Shown: piece by piece, positions 18,666-28,171 of the stretch
Layout: each line of letters starts with the position of its first letter
Numbering within the stretch: the first letter of the stretch is position 1
Assembly (NCBI GenBank): GCA_000818945.1
Contig: KN805376.1
Location: forward strand, 627,385 to 691,384
From: Schizochytrium sp. CCTCC M209059
Taxonomy: Eukaryota; Sar; Bigyra; Thraustochytrida; Thraustochytriidae
Direction: 5' to 3'
Length of the DNA: 64,000 nucleotides
Position numbers and translations under genes: made by a program
Notes under the pieces: model-generated
What the model was told of the DNA's origin: nothing
The model's input: only the letters and a program-made list of their open reading frames with translations
Database searches by the model: none

Positions 18666-19509
18666 ATGGTGACAACCTCGACCTCGACCTCCGCGGTGGC
18701 CTTGGAGACAGGGAAGACAGAAAGGAAGAAGAAACGATCGGGGAAGCGTGGCACGCCGTATTTAGACCGAGTCAATGCTGGTCCGCGAGACACCCTGCAT
18801 GGCCGTGAGTACTGGAAACAGCTTTTGATACAGCCGATCATCGTACCAGACTTGCGTCACACGGGAATCATTACTCAATTTGATGATCCTAGCGAGACAG
18901 ACCTTTTGCGACCTGATGGAAAGTCTACGCTCAAGCTCAAGTCACTCATCAAGACACAGGTAGAATTTGTTGACAGGATAGAAGCTGAAGAGGCTGGCTT
19001 GAGTCCTCTTTCGCCTATGAGCGGCCAGGATGGAGTCTTTGGAGAGCTGGCCCCAGTGCCACACGTGGAGGATATGGTTCTGGCGCTCTCGCCGAAACCA
19101 AGAGAACCATTGAGCAAGAGCAAAAAGTCTGTTGATTTTGCAGATAGACAAAAAAGAGTAAACGTTTCTCAAGATGCGAGTAGTCTAAATTACACGGCAA
19201 CGTCGCACGAAAAGACAAACACCACAAAGAAGAGCAAAAAGAAGACCAAAAAGATCCAACAGAAGGAGACTCCATCGCGACGAAAGGGCAAGAGTAGCAA
19301 GAAAGCGAGCACAAAGGGGGGCCCTCTCTCCAACAATTCCTTCAAAATGTTCGAGTCAATGCTAGATAGCGTGTATGGTAAGTAAAATAGTTCTTTTGAT
19401 CGTTGATTTTGTTACTCCACGCTACTTTCCCTTCTGTCAAGAAAGGAACAAGAGGGGCACTGCGAAAAGAAGAGGGCCAATCAACAAATATGGTCCAAGT
19501 CTTCCGTAG
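18666..19509 (+). CDS. uncharacterised lysine-rich protein, probably two exons
   Basis: Start at ATG 18666, the first in a frame that is otherwise open from a TTG. Read without splicing, it ends at TAA 19383-19385 (239 aa). That end is TATGGTAAGTAA, a perfect donor with an intron-borne stop. Removing 19378-19441 (64 nt, GTAAGT...pyrimidine tract...CAAG) continues in frame as VYERNKRGTAKRRGPINKYGPSLP to a stop at 19507-19509 (about 260 aa). I prefer the spliced model. The protein has a basic N-terminus, a central part with YWKQLLIQPIIVPD and a Leu/Pro-rich segment, then a Lys/Ser-rich tail (TKKSKKKTKK). There is no recognisable domain, and I do not know the function. The basic tails could favour nuclear localisation or microtubule binding. 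Confidence 0.6.
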
Positions 19510-19613
19510 TACACCATTTAAGGAGGAAAAAAGCGTCACTGGCAATGCGCTGCAATGATCCTAAGAGCAAAGCGATATCTCAGACTCGAAAGCGATTTTA
19601 AAAAGAAAAAAAC

Positions 19614-20774
19614 TTAAAAGCCTGTTTTCGCCCAAGGTACCCGCAGAATGAACGGGTCTTTCCAAGAGCCAACATAAAGGTAGTCGCCGACGCGCTCAGC
19701 CTCGGAGGAAAATCCTGAACTTCCCGTGGGATCCTGCGCCGAACTCACAATGCTCTGGCTGGCCAAGTCGACACGAAGCACCATCGAATGTCTTGGAGCA
19801 ACGTTGATTGCAATGTGCGGGTTGTAGCCGATCAGAAAGACCATAAATTCGCGAACCTTGGGGTAAGGCGCAAGAAAGTCCGGAAGGGCAAAGGGGCTGA
19901 GGCGGCGCGTCCCACACGTGAGGAGATACGTTTTCCCGTCTGAAGGATGACGGCGGATGTTGTCGGGCTGGCACGGCAAATTGTCGATCGAGGTTCCCTT
20001 GAAGCGATTCGCGTTGCGGTCCCAGGTACAAATAGAGTATCCGCAAACAAAATGCACTAGGGTGCGATCATGCGAGAACGTTACGCCATTCGTCATTGGT
20101 AGATCATCCTTGAGGACGGTGAGTTCGCGTGTATCGCGCGAAAGGTGCAAGAATCTACTCTTGCGACGCGTAGCAAGGACCTCGAGCACAACGCGGCTTC
20201 GTCCCCAGCGCGTGCTGGTTTCTGTAAAGAAGATATCGTTGCCATCAAAGTCAAAATCATTGGCGAAGACGGATCCACTCGAAAGCCGTGTGACATCCCG
20301 CGTGTCAAGATCGATGCTCAGCAGTCCCGAGTATGACTCGATGACAAGAAGCGCGTTGGCATCTTGATCGACGCGCATGCCGAGCGGTCTTCCGCAAACT
20401 GGCTCGAGTGCAGGGTCATACGCAAAGTAATCCTTGGTTTGCACGGCGGGCAAAGAAGCGCACGAGGCATTTAGCCAAAGAAAGGACTCAGGATGGGCGT
20501 CGCCTTCTTTGAAGCGGATGATTTCACCGCTCATGACTCCACTGTAAATCCACTTTGTGCGGGCATCAAAAGCAATAGACTCTGGCCCGAGGACCTCTCC
20601 ATTGAAAATCTTTTCGCCATAATCACGAAGTATCGTGTTGGGCTCGAGCTCCGGCAGCTTATCGGGCGGCGTCCAAGCCTCTGCGTCGAGCGGGCCGTGC
20701 TGCGCAGCTTTGACCGCCAGCAAGGCGATTCCGACCGCCAAGACCGCTGCCGCCAGCGTCGAGAAGAGGACCAT
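19614..20774 (-). CDS. APMAP / strictosidine-synthase-like beta-propeller, membrane-anchored (386 aa)
   Basis: Start at the first ATG of the frame (20774), which places a hydrophobic signal-anchor (VLFSTLAAAVLAVGIALLAV) at residues 2-21. An upstream extension lacks an ATG. The rest is a six-bladed-propeller type sequence of the strictosidine synthase/APMAP family: GPESIAFD, CGRPLGMRVD near the middle, a GLLSIDLDT strand, FANDFDFDGNDIFFTE, and LPMTNGVTFSHD. Length is close to animal APMAP. Animal members are single-pass membrane proteins with arylesterase-like activity. True strictosidine synthase activity (alkaloid synthesis) is not implied. It lies divergently to the H+-PPase gene and shares a 595-nt promoter interval with it. 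Confidence 0.85.
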   Translation of the reverse strand: MVLFSTLAAAVLAVGIALLAVKAAQHGPLDAEAWTPPDKLPELEPNTILRDYGEKIFNGEVLGPESIAFDARTKWIYSGVMSGEIIRFKEGDAHPESFLWLNASCASLPAVQTKDYFAYDPALEPVCGRPLGMRVDQDANALLVIESYSGLLSIDLDTRDVTRLSSGSVFANDFDFDGNDIFFTETSTRWGRSRVVLEVLATRRKSRFLHLSRDTRELTVLKDDLPMTNGVTFSHDRTLVHFVCGYSICTWDRNANRFKGTSIDNLPCQPDNIRRHPSDGKTYLLTCGTRRLSPFALPDFLAPYPKVREFMVFLIGYNPHIAINVAPRHSMVLRVDLASQSIVSSAQDPTGSSGFSSEAERVGDYLYVGSWKDPFILRVPWAKTGF

Positions 20775-21369
20775 CTCTTTCCCACCCGGGCGCTCGAAAT
20801 CGACACCCACTTCCAGCCGCACCACCAGGAGGCAGTCCCTCGACCTGGCGACTTTTCCGACTTTAAGAGCTCCCCTCCCGTCCTCCCGCTCGCCTCCCGA
20901 CGGTCGCTGTCGCGGCTTTGCATCGTGGCCTGCACGTCGTCGGACGCGAACGTGCGCGCTGCCGCGCACACTCTGTAACAAATAGAGAGTCAGACTGACC
21001 GTACTAGTACTATTTAGGCTTAGGCCTAGGCCTATAGTGAAAAATCTCGTCGCGGCGCTATAGTAGGAACCTAAATGAATACTCTTTTCAAGTTGACATC
21101 CACATCAAGACGAAGAAGACGGGGCCCAGGATACCAAAAGAGACCCATAAATTCGAATAAAGAGACCTAAAAACCGCTGCTGCGGCGGCCGCGGCCGCTC
21201 GTCGTCTGTCTGCACTGGACGCGGCAGATCTCGATCCGGGGAGGGCTCTCGCTCGCGCGCGCGTGGGTCTCGCTCGGGCACGGCGGCGGCAGCGGAGGGC
21301 GCGGGGCGCGGCGTTTGAACGGCGGCAGCCAACGGTAGGCAGCAAAGCGGTGAGCCGGACGCGAAGACG
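20775..21369. promoter_or_regulatory. divergent promoter interval with TAGGCCTAGGCCTA motif
   Basis: The interval between the APMAP-like gene (-) and the H+-PPase gene (+). A tandem palindromic run TAGGCTTAGGCCTAGGCCTA lies at 21015-21034, preceded by GTACTAGTACTA at 21001. The first 200 nt also form an ATG-less open extension of the APMAP-like frame. A promoter function is inferred from position and from the motif's recurrence at 29398-29420. Confidence 0.45.
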
Positions 21370-23763
21370 ATGTCGGCGGGCAAGGCGATGGCGATGAACG
21401 CGGAGGAGTACGAGATCTCAGGCGGGTCCTTCGAGGCGCTGGTGATCATCCTCGTAGCCTGCGGCCTGGGCTTCTTTTTTGCGATGATTCAGGCCGGTAA
21501 AATTCGCGGCATCCGCATCCAGGCCATGAAGATGGACGAGACGGACCTGCACGCTAGCGCAGAGAGCGCCAGCTTGGTCCGCGAGGACGGATCGGCCACG
21601 CGTGGTGTCTCCGACGAAGGTGAGCGCACGCGTCAGCTGCTCGACATTTACGAGGCCATTTCTCTGGGCGCCAAGTCCTTCCTTTCGGCCGAGTACAAGA
21701 TTTGCTTTCTCTTTCTTGTCGTCTTTGGTGGTCTCGTCTTTGTCCTCGTGGGCAGCGCGGGCAATTGCGGACCCAATGCCTCTCGCATCAACCTTACGGG
21801 CGAGAACCTCGACGTGAGTGGCTCGTGCTGGAGCGAGGGCATGTACACGGCGGTTGCCTTTTTCGTGGGCGGCATCACTTCCATGGTGAGCGGCTACGTG
21901 GGCATGATGATTGCCGTCTTTACGAACGCCCGCTGCGCCACTTGCGCGCAGATCGGCTGGACCCCTGCCTTCAACGCGGCCTTCCGTGGCGGCGCCGTCA
22001 TGGGCTTTGCGCTGTGCGCTCTCGCGCTTGCCTCGCTCTTTGCGCTTATCATTGTCTACTCGTGGATCTTTGTAGAGGACAGCTCGGCTGCCGGCGTCAA
22101 CGCCACCTCGTACGTCTACCGCACGCTCTTTGAGGTCGTGGCCGGCTACGGTCTCGGCGGCAGCTCCATCGCGCTCTTTGGTCGCGTGGGTGGTGGGATC
22201 TACACCAAGGCCGCCGATGTCGGTGCCGATCTCGTCGGCAAGGTCGAAAAGGATATTCCCGAGGACGATCCCCGCAACCCGGCCACCATCGCTGACAACG
22301 TCGGTGATAACGTCGGTGACATTGCCGGTATGGGTGCTGATCTCTTTGGATCCTTTGCCGAATCGACGTGCGCGGCGCTCGTGCTGAGCTCGCTCTCGCC
22401 GCAGCTGCAGGCAAACTGGGGCTCCATGTTGTTTCCGCTGCTCATTTCGGCTGTGGGTATCCTCGTGTGTCTGGCGACCTCCTTTGTGGCCACGGACTTT
22501 AGCCCGGTGCGCAAGGAGTCTGACATTGAGCATGTGCTCAAGATGCAGCTCATTCTGTCGACCGTCTTGCTCACGCCCGCCGTCTTTCTCCTGTGCATGC
22601 TCTTTTTGCCCTCGCGCTTTTGCTTTCCCAAGCCGGGTATCGAGTGCGACGAGTCGACCATGGGTACTTGGTTTGGTGCCTTTGTCTGCATCGCTTCGGG
22701 TCTTTGGGCAGGTCTCGCGACCGGTCTCATCACCGAGTACTACACTTCGCACTCGTACTCGCCGGTTCGCGAGGTGGCTGACTCGTGCAAGACGGGTGCT
22801 GCTACCAACATCATTTACGGCCTCGCGCTCGGTTACAAGTCGGTCATTGTCCCCGTTGTTGCGCTTGGGCTCACCGTCTTTGCTTCCTTCCAGCTTGCCG
22901 GCATGTACGGTATTGCGCTGGCGGCGCTCGGCATGCTTTCCTCGCTCTCGATTGGCCTCACCATTGATGCCTACGGTCCCATCACTGACAACGCCGGTGG
23001 TCTGGCCGAGATGGCCGAGCTCGGTGCCCCCGTGCGTCACATTACGGACGCCCTCGATGCTGCGGGTAACACGACGGCTGCCATTGGCAAGGGCTTTGCA
23101 ATTGGTTCTGCGGCCCTCGTTTCGCTGGCGCTTTACGGCGCTTTCGTGGCACGCATTGGCGCAACCCATGTTGATGTGCTTGAGCCCATCATCTTTACCT
23201 TTTTGCTGTACGGCGCCATGCTTCCGTACTGGTTCTCTGCCATGACCATGAAGTCTGTGGGTATCGCGGCCCGCGAAATGGTCGTCGAGGTCCGCCGCCA
23301 GTTCGCCAACATCCCAGGACTCATGGAGGGCACCTCCAAACCCGACTACGCGCGCTGCGTCGAGATTTCCACGCAGGCTTCTCTCCGCGAGATGATCGCC
23401 CCTGGCGCGCTCGTCATTCTCTCGCCCATTGTCACGGGCTACGTGTTCGGCGTGCATGCGCTCACGGGCCTTTTGGCCGGTAACCTTGTTTCAGGTGTGC
23501 AGATGGCCATCTCCGCTAGCAACTCGGGCGGTGCCTGGGACAACGCCAAGAAGCTCCTTGAGAAGCAGGGCCGCAAGGGCACCGAGGAGCACCGCGCGGC
23601 CGTGACCGGTGACACTGTGGGTGACCCCATGAAGGATACCTCGGGTCCGGCTGTCAACATTCTCCTCAAGCTCACCTCCATCAACTCCCTCGTCTTTGCC
23701 GACTTCTTCCTCGCCCACTCTCTCGCTGCTGGCGCGGCCTGGGCTGGTTACAAGTCCGCCTAA
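21370..23763 (+). CDS. membrane-bound proton-translocating pyrophosphatase, K+-dependent type (797 aa)
   Basis: A single-exon V-type H+-PPase that couples PPi hydrolysis to proton pumping into vacuoles or acidocalcisomes. The substrate-binding block is Y278-T-K-A-A-D-V-G-A-D-L-V-G-K-V-E-K-D. DPRNPATIADNVGDNVGD and GMGADLFGSFAEST follow, and near the C-terminus NSGGAWDNAKK and GDTVGDPMKDTSGP. The diagnostic N567-T-T-A570-A-I-G-K-G-F-A-I-G-S has Ala at 570, where K+-independent enzymes have Lys, so this is the K+-dependent (type I) form. About 15-16 hydrophobic helices are visible, and length matches plant-type enzymes. ATG 21370 is used; two more in-frame ATGs (codons 7 and 9) follow, so the exact start may shift by a few residues. 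Confidence 0.97.
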   Translation: MSAGKAMAMNAEEYEISGGSFEALVIILVACGLGFFFAMIQAGKIRGIRIQAMKMDETDLHASAESASLVREDGSATRGVSDEGERTRQLLDIYEAISLGAKSFLSAEYKICFLFLVVFGGLVFVLVGSAGNCGPNASRINLTGENLDVSGSCWSEGMYTAVAFFVGGITSMVSGYVGMMIAVFTNARCATCAQIGWTPAFNAAFRGGAVMGFALCALALASLFALIIVYSWIFVEDSSAAGVNATSYVYRTLFEVVAGYGLGGSSIALFGRVGGGIYTKAADVGADLVGKVEKDIPEDDPRNPATIADNVGDNVGDIAGMGADLFGSFAESTCAALVLSSLSPQLQANWGSMLFPLLISAVGILVCLATSFVATDFSPVRKESDIEHVLKMQLILSTVLLTPAVFLLCMLFLPSRFCFPKPGIECDESTMGTWFGAFVCIASGLWAGLATGLITEYYTSHSYSPVREVADSCKTGAATNIIYGLALGYKSVIVPVVALGLTVFASFQLAGMYGIALAALGMLSSLSIGLTIDAYGPITDNAGGLAEMAELGAPVRHITDALDAAGNTTAAIGKGFAIGSAALVSLALYGAFVARIGATHVDVLEPIIFTFLLYGAMLPYWFSAMTMKSVGIAAREMVVEVRRQFANIPGLMEGTSKPDYARCVEISTQASLREMIAPGALVILSPIVTGYVFGVHALTGLLAGNLVSGVQMAISASNSGGAWDNAKKLLEKQGRKGTEEHRAAVTGDTVGDPMKDTSGPAVNILLKLTSINSLVFADFFLAHSLAAGAAWAGYKSA

Positions 23764-24442
23764 AGTAAAGCAGGCTAGCAACGGTTGCTTGCTCGCGGTC
23801 TACACTAGCACCATGTACTGCATGGTGCCGTGCCAGTCTTTATCCCATTTCTCCAGAATACAAAGTCAGAAACTTTAATTTATACCACGGGACAGGACTC
23901 GTCCTCTCTTCTGGAGAGAAACCTTTTTCTTGGCGGCTTGTGCTTGCAACAAGAGAAACGCTCCCTAGTTAGCCGTGGTCGGCCGCGCCTCCTGTAATTC
24001 CAACTACAACGTCAAACTCAACGTTTGGTCCGCGTTTTCGTGCAGTCTCGTCCTGACGGTGAGTGGTCGGCTGCGGCTGCTGCGTCACGTGCCAGCCACC
24101 AGCAGCAGCCAACAGCAGGTCGTAGCCAGACCACTTCTTGACATGAGTTGCGGAGACTTTTCTACTACCTAGTAACATGATGGTTTATTTACCATGTGTG
24201 TGGCTGCGCCGCCACGTGCCGGGTAGCCTACCTCCCGAGTCCCCGTCGCCAGTGGCATGTGGCCACCAGAGCAAGTGGCCGTGCAGCCTTCTTGCAGTGC
24301 TGCTGGCAGACACAACCGATCTCGCCGGCCACACCACTCGCCAGCCATGTCACCATAGGCCCTCCATGCATGCATGCATTCGTCCGTCATTGTCAGTCAT
24401 GATCAAGACGCCATGGAAATGATCTTCTCGCCTACAAGGCTT

Positions 24443-24475
24443 GCAGTGCAGTGCAGTGCAGTGCAGCACTGCAGT
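24443..24475. repeat. GCAGT pentamer tract with inverted copy
   Basis: Four GCAGT units in a row run into GCAGCACTGCAGT, so the right end is inverted relative to the left and could form a small hairpin. It is a third pentanucleotide tract in the window, again in a gene's 5' intergenic DNA. Confidence 0.8.
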
Positions 24476-24972
24476 GTGCATTTGACGGAAGTGGTCAAGG
24501 ACTCTCTCCTTCTCCCGATCTGGGACCGACCGGCCATCTGGCCGAGGCCTCCGTGCCGCCAGCCAGGTTCTGAATCTCTGCCCGAGTTTGCCTCGCGCCC
24601 GCGGCGGGCTTCGAGCCGGTCCGCGCCGCGATCTCTGGCTCCCTCGGGTCGTCGTCGCCGTCGAGAAAAACTCGCCATCGCTGATGATGACGAGGATGGT
24701 GGTGATGGTGGACGAGGAGAAGAAGAAGATCTTGGAGAAGGACAACTTGACTTGACTCGAACTGTTTAGGTAGTGCCTACAAGTCGCCATCGAAGACGCA
24801 CCCACCCACCCGACCGAAGAGGAGCCAGAGCGCGCGTCCTGTCTCCGCGTGCCCCCCTGCACGTTTCGCCGGCACGTAACGCCCCCGGCGCGATGCCCCC
24901 CCGCGCGGCGGCAGCTCTGAACACCCCCCCGCGCATATTCGGCGTGTCCGCGCGGGGGGGCAGGGCGCGCGA

Positions 24973-25223
24973 NNNNNNNNNNNNNNNNNNNNNNNNNNNN
25001 NNNNNNNNNNNNNNNNNNNNNNNNNNNNNNNNNNNNNNNNNNNNNNNNNNNNNNNNNNNNNNNNNNNNNNNNNNNNNNNNNNNNNNNNNNNNNNNNNNNN
25101 NNNNNNNNNNNNNNNNNNNNNNNNNNNNNNNNNNNNNNNNNNNNNNNNNNNNNNNNNNNNNNNNNNNNNNNNNNNNNNNNNNNNNNNNNNNNNNNNNNNN
25201 NNNNNNNNNNNNNNNNNNNNNNN
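24973..25223. other. assembly gap (251 N)
   Basis: A run of N inside very GC-rich DNA about 490 nt before the kinase start. It probably hides promoter or 5' UTR sequence. Any upstream exon there would be invisible. Confidence 0.95.
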
Positions 25224-25707
25224 GAGCGCCGCGCACGCCGCGTGCGCCCCCGCCCGCGCGCCCGCGCAGCCCCTCGCGGCAGGTAGCCAGCCGGCCGCGG
25301 CGGCTCGAGGACCTGCGTCTCGACGGCGGCGACACGGCGCCGGTGCCCGTCGCGCTGTACGAGCGCGACGCCGACGCCGACGCCGACGCCGCACCGCGCC
25401 GCGCCGGCAAGAGGAGGAGGAGGAGGAGCCGCGGCGGACCGCGGAGAAGACCTCGCTCGGCCGCGAGCAGACCCGCGCCGCGTCGGAGTCGGAGTCGGAG
25501 TCGGTCTCGGCGCCCCGTGATCTTGCGGAGAGGACCAGGCAGAGCGCTGGGAACTCAGCACGCCGCGGCGCGCGAGCTGCTGCTTGTCGGCGGCCCCGGC
25601 GCTGCACCGGCAGACCAGAGCGGAGGCTTCGCTGGCCGGCCAGGTAGCCCCGCAGAGCGCGCTCGTCGACGTGACCGCGAGGTCGCGCGCAGGAGCGCAA
25701 GGCCAGA

Positions 25708-26250
25708 ATGGGCAACACACAGAAGAAGTTCCGCCCGGGCAAGGGCGCCGGCGCCTCGGCCTCGGGCAAGAAGGGCGCGAACGCGAGCACCGGAAGCGGC
25801 AAGAGCGGACGCCCCGCGCCAGCGCAAAGCCTTGCGAGCGACGGCGACGCGAACGAGACCGTAGAGCTCCTGCTGAAGAAGGGGCCCATCTCGGCCAAAT
25901 ACAATGTCGATTACAACGTGGTTCTCGGGCGAGGACACTACGCCACGGTGAATCTTGGCACACACAAGGAGTCCGGCATGCAAGTGGCCGTCAAGCGGAT
26001 CCAAATCAGCAAGTCCCGCGTCGAGGCGCTTAAACGCGAGGTCGAGGTCTTGCGCAAGGTCGGCAGACACCCGAACATCGTCACGCTCTATGACATTTTC
26101 ATCACGGATGCGGAGCTCATCCTCGTACTCGAGCTGCTGACGGGTGGTGAACTCTTTGACCGCATGGTCGAAAAAGGACCGTACTCGGAACAGGAAGCGA
26201 GCCACCATATTCGCAAAATCGGCCAGGCCCTGAAATTTCTCCACCGGGCA

Positions 26251-26282
<32 letters not shown>

Positions 26283-27546
26283 TCTCTTGCTTGCGCACAA
26301 GGGCAACGACAGCGAGCTTAAAATTGCAGACTTTGGACTGGCCAACGTCGTCGATAACGTCGAGAACGCCACTATGCGCACCGTCTGCGGAACATGGGCT
26401 TACTGCGCGCCCGAGGTCAAGACCACCATGCAAGAGGAGGGCGGGCCCGCTTGCTACACGGCCAAGGTCGATCTTTGGAGCGTGGGTGTCATCCTCTTTG
26501 TCGTGCTGGGTGCCTACCACCCCTTTGATCCGGATGGTGATGCTTCCGATGCGCAGCTCTGGAGCAACATTTGCAAGGGCGAATTCGACTTTGACGATCC
26601 GGCGTGGGATCACATTTCGATGCAGGCCAAGGACCTCATCAAACGCCTCATCGTTGTGGACCCATCAAAGCGCTACGACACGGACCAGTTGCTCAACCAT
26701 CCGTGGGTCAAGCAAATGGCATCGGTCCCGGCCACTCCCATTACCCCAAACATTGACCGTTCTCTCACAGATTACAATGGTAAGCGCAAGAGCAAGAAGG
26801 GCATCGTCGCGGCTGTGAAGCGCATGAATCCGCTCGCCAATAGCGGCGGCGGGAGCACGACGCCTCAAATGCATCAGCAGCAGCACGCGCAACAGCAGAT
26901 GCATCACCACCATCAGCAGCAGCAACACCACCACCATCAGCAGCAGCAGCAACAACAACAACAGATGCACCAGCAACACCAACAGAACGATCACCTCTAT
27001 CTACCTCCTATGGACTCGCACCAACAACAAATGATGCAACAGCAGCAACACCAACAGCAGATGATGCACGCACAAGCCCAAGCTGCATCGGGCATGCATC
27101 ATGGCGGCAGTGATGGTGACATCCACCAGCACCAGCAACATTACCACCACCAACAAGCCAATATGCACTACCACCACAACCCACACGTGTCATCTCAGCA
27201 TCAACAACAACTCGATTACGAGCAGCAGCTATACGAAGCGAGCATCGCGGCCGCCGCAGCAGAACAGTTTGCGATGCAACCCCCCGAGATGGATAGACCC
27301 CACGTGCACTTTGTCGAACCTACCGTTTCCGACGGCACCGAAGTCAACTCTACCCAAGGCGGAATGCATAATGGCTCGCAATCTGCTGGTTACGCGCCTG
27401 ATTCAATGATGTCTCCGGATCACGCCATGCACGATCATGGCCAGGATGACTTGCCCAAGCTCACGCTCAACACGCTCATGAATGGAGACTCGCGGCATAC
27501 GCCCTCTACCATGATGGAGCTTGAGACTCCTGTTGGCCAGCATTGA
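25708..27546 (+). CDS. CAMK-family Ser/Thr protein kinase with Gln/His-rich tail (612 aa)
   Basis: Start ATG 25708. The protein begins MGNTQKK, and Gly2 could be N-myristoylated, although the preferred Ser/Thr at position 6 is absent. The kinase domain runs from about 66 to 335: G-loop LGRGHYATV, K96 (VAVK), HRDLKPEN with catalytic D187, DFG at 208-210, then a CGTWAYCAPEV activation segment and the DLWSVGVILFVVLGAYHPF block. It resembles CaMK/CDPK kinase domains. No EF-hands follow. A basic amphipathic stretch (NGKRKSKKGIVAAVKRMNPL) after the domain could be a calmodulin-binding or autoinhibitory helix. Residues about 387-510 are Gln/His/Met-rich low complexity, and the last 100 residues are disordered. 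All catalytic residues are present, so it should be active. Substrates are unknown. Confidence 0.92.
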
Positions 27547-28171
27547 GTGAGGAAAAGGCTCTTTGTGTGCCTGCCTGCTTTCTATTGTAGTTGTCTCTCT
27601 TTCATTTACGTGTCATGCTTTTCGACTTGCTGCTTTTTTCTTTTCTTTTCTTTCCTAATCATACAGTTTTTAATTTCATCAGCCTTCCCACTCCAACAAA
27701 ACAAGATAAGTAGCATTTTAGGAATTAGGAATTGCAACGTGTTAGATGCGCGACGTTTTCGCAAAATGCCAGCAGTTTCGCAGATTTGCACGAAGTTTAC
27801 GCATCTATGGCACGGCATTTTCGCATCTATGTCACCACTTTCACGCATCTTTGGCACGACATTTTCGCATCTATGGCACGACATTTTCGCATCTATGGCA
27901 CGACATTTTCGCAAATGTGGCACCACTTTTTCGCATCCATGTCACCGCTTTTTCGCAGGCCGTGTTACGTTCTTCACAACGCAGACGACTCGAGATAAAA
28001 ATTATGTCACTTCTTTATTGCCAAATTCGCACGGTCTTCATCTATTCTTTCTTTCACATTTCATAGAAGGGAGGGGGAAGCTGTGAGCGCTCTTGCCCTT
28101 GCTCACATCGTGCCTGGCCCTGGCCTTTCCTTTCGGTATAAACGATATTCCAGTTGCTTCTTTATATTATT
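27547..28171. other. intergenic region between convergent genes
   Basis: Lies between the kinase (+) and SPOUT methyltransferase (-) 3' ends. It contains pyrimidine-rich and T-rich 3' flank sequence and the 22-bp tandem array at 27750-27957. No gene is seen. Frames here are made by the array. Confidence 0.6.
27750..27957. repeat. about ten copies of a 21-22-bp tandem repeat
   Basis: The unit is close to CATTTTCGCATCTATGGCACGA. Two adjacent copies (about 27869-27912) are identical. The outer copies are progressively diverged (ATGTCACCACTTTCACGC, ATTTGCACGAAGTTTACGC). The period is not a multiple of three, so it is not coding. It sits in the 3' region shared by two convergent genes. Confidence 0.9.

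Larger units (their letters stand above)
23764..25707. other. intergenic region upstream of the kinase gene, with 251-N gap
   Basis: Contains the H+-PPase 3' flank, a GCAGT tract with an inverted copy (24443-24475), a CATGCATGCATGCAT run (about 24365), a long N gap (24973-25223) and extremely GC-rich flanks. An ATG-started frame at 24374-24769 (131 codons) has low-complexity composition and no domain. I do not call it. Confidence 0.55.

Noticed and set aside
24374..24769. 131-codon ATG frame in the kinase leader
   Set aside because: Low-complexity C-terminus, GCAGT-repeat translation in the middle, no motif. Could be a lineage-specific peptide but nothing supports it.
24350..25963. Minus-strand frame across the N gap
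   Set aside because: Its openness depends on unknown bases, and it is Arg/Ala/Ser-rich antisense of the kinase N-terminus.
27750..27957. Possible CRISPR-like array
   Set aside because: The units are directly adjacent with no unique spacers, in a eukaryotic genome. It is a minisatellite.
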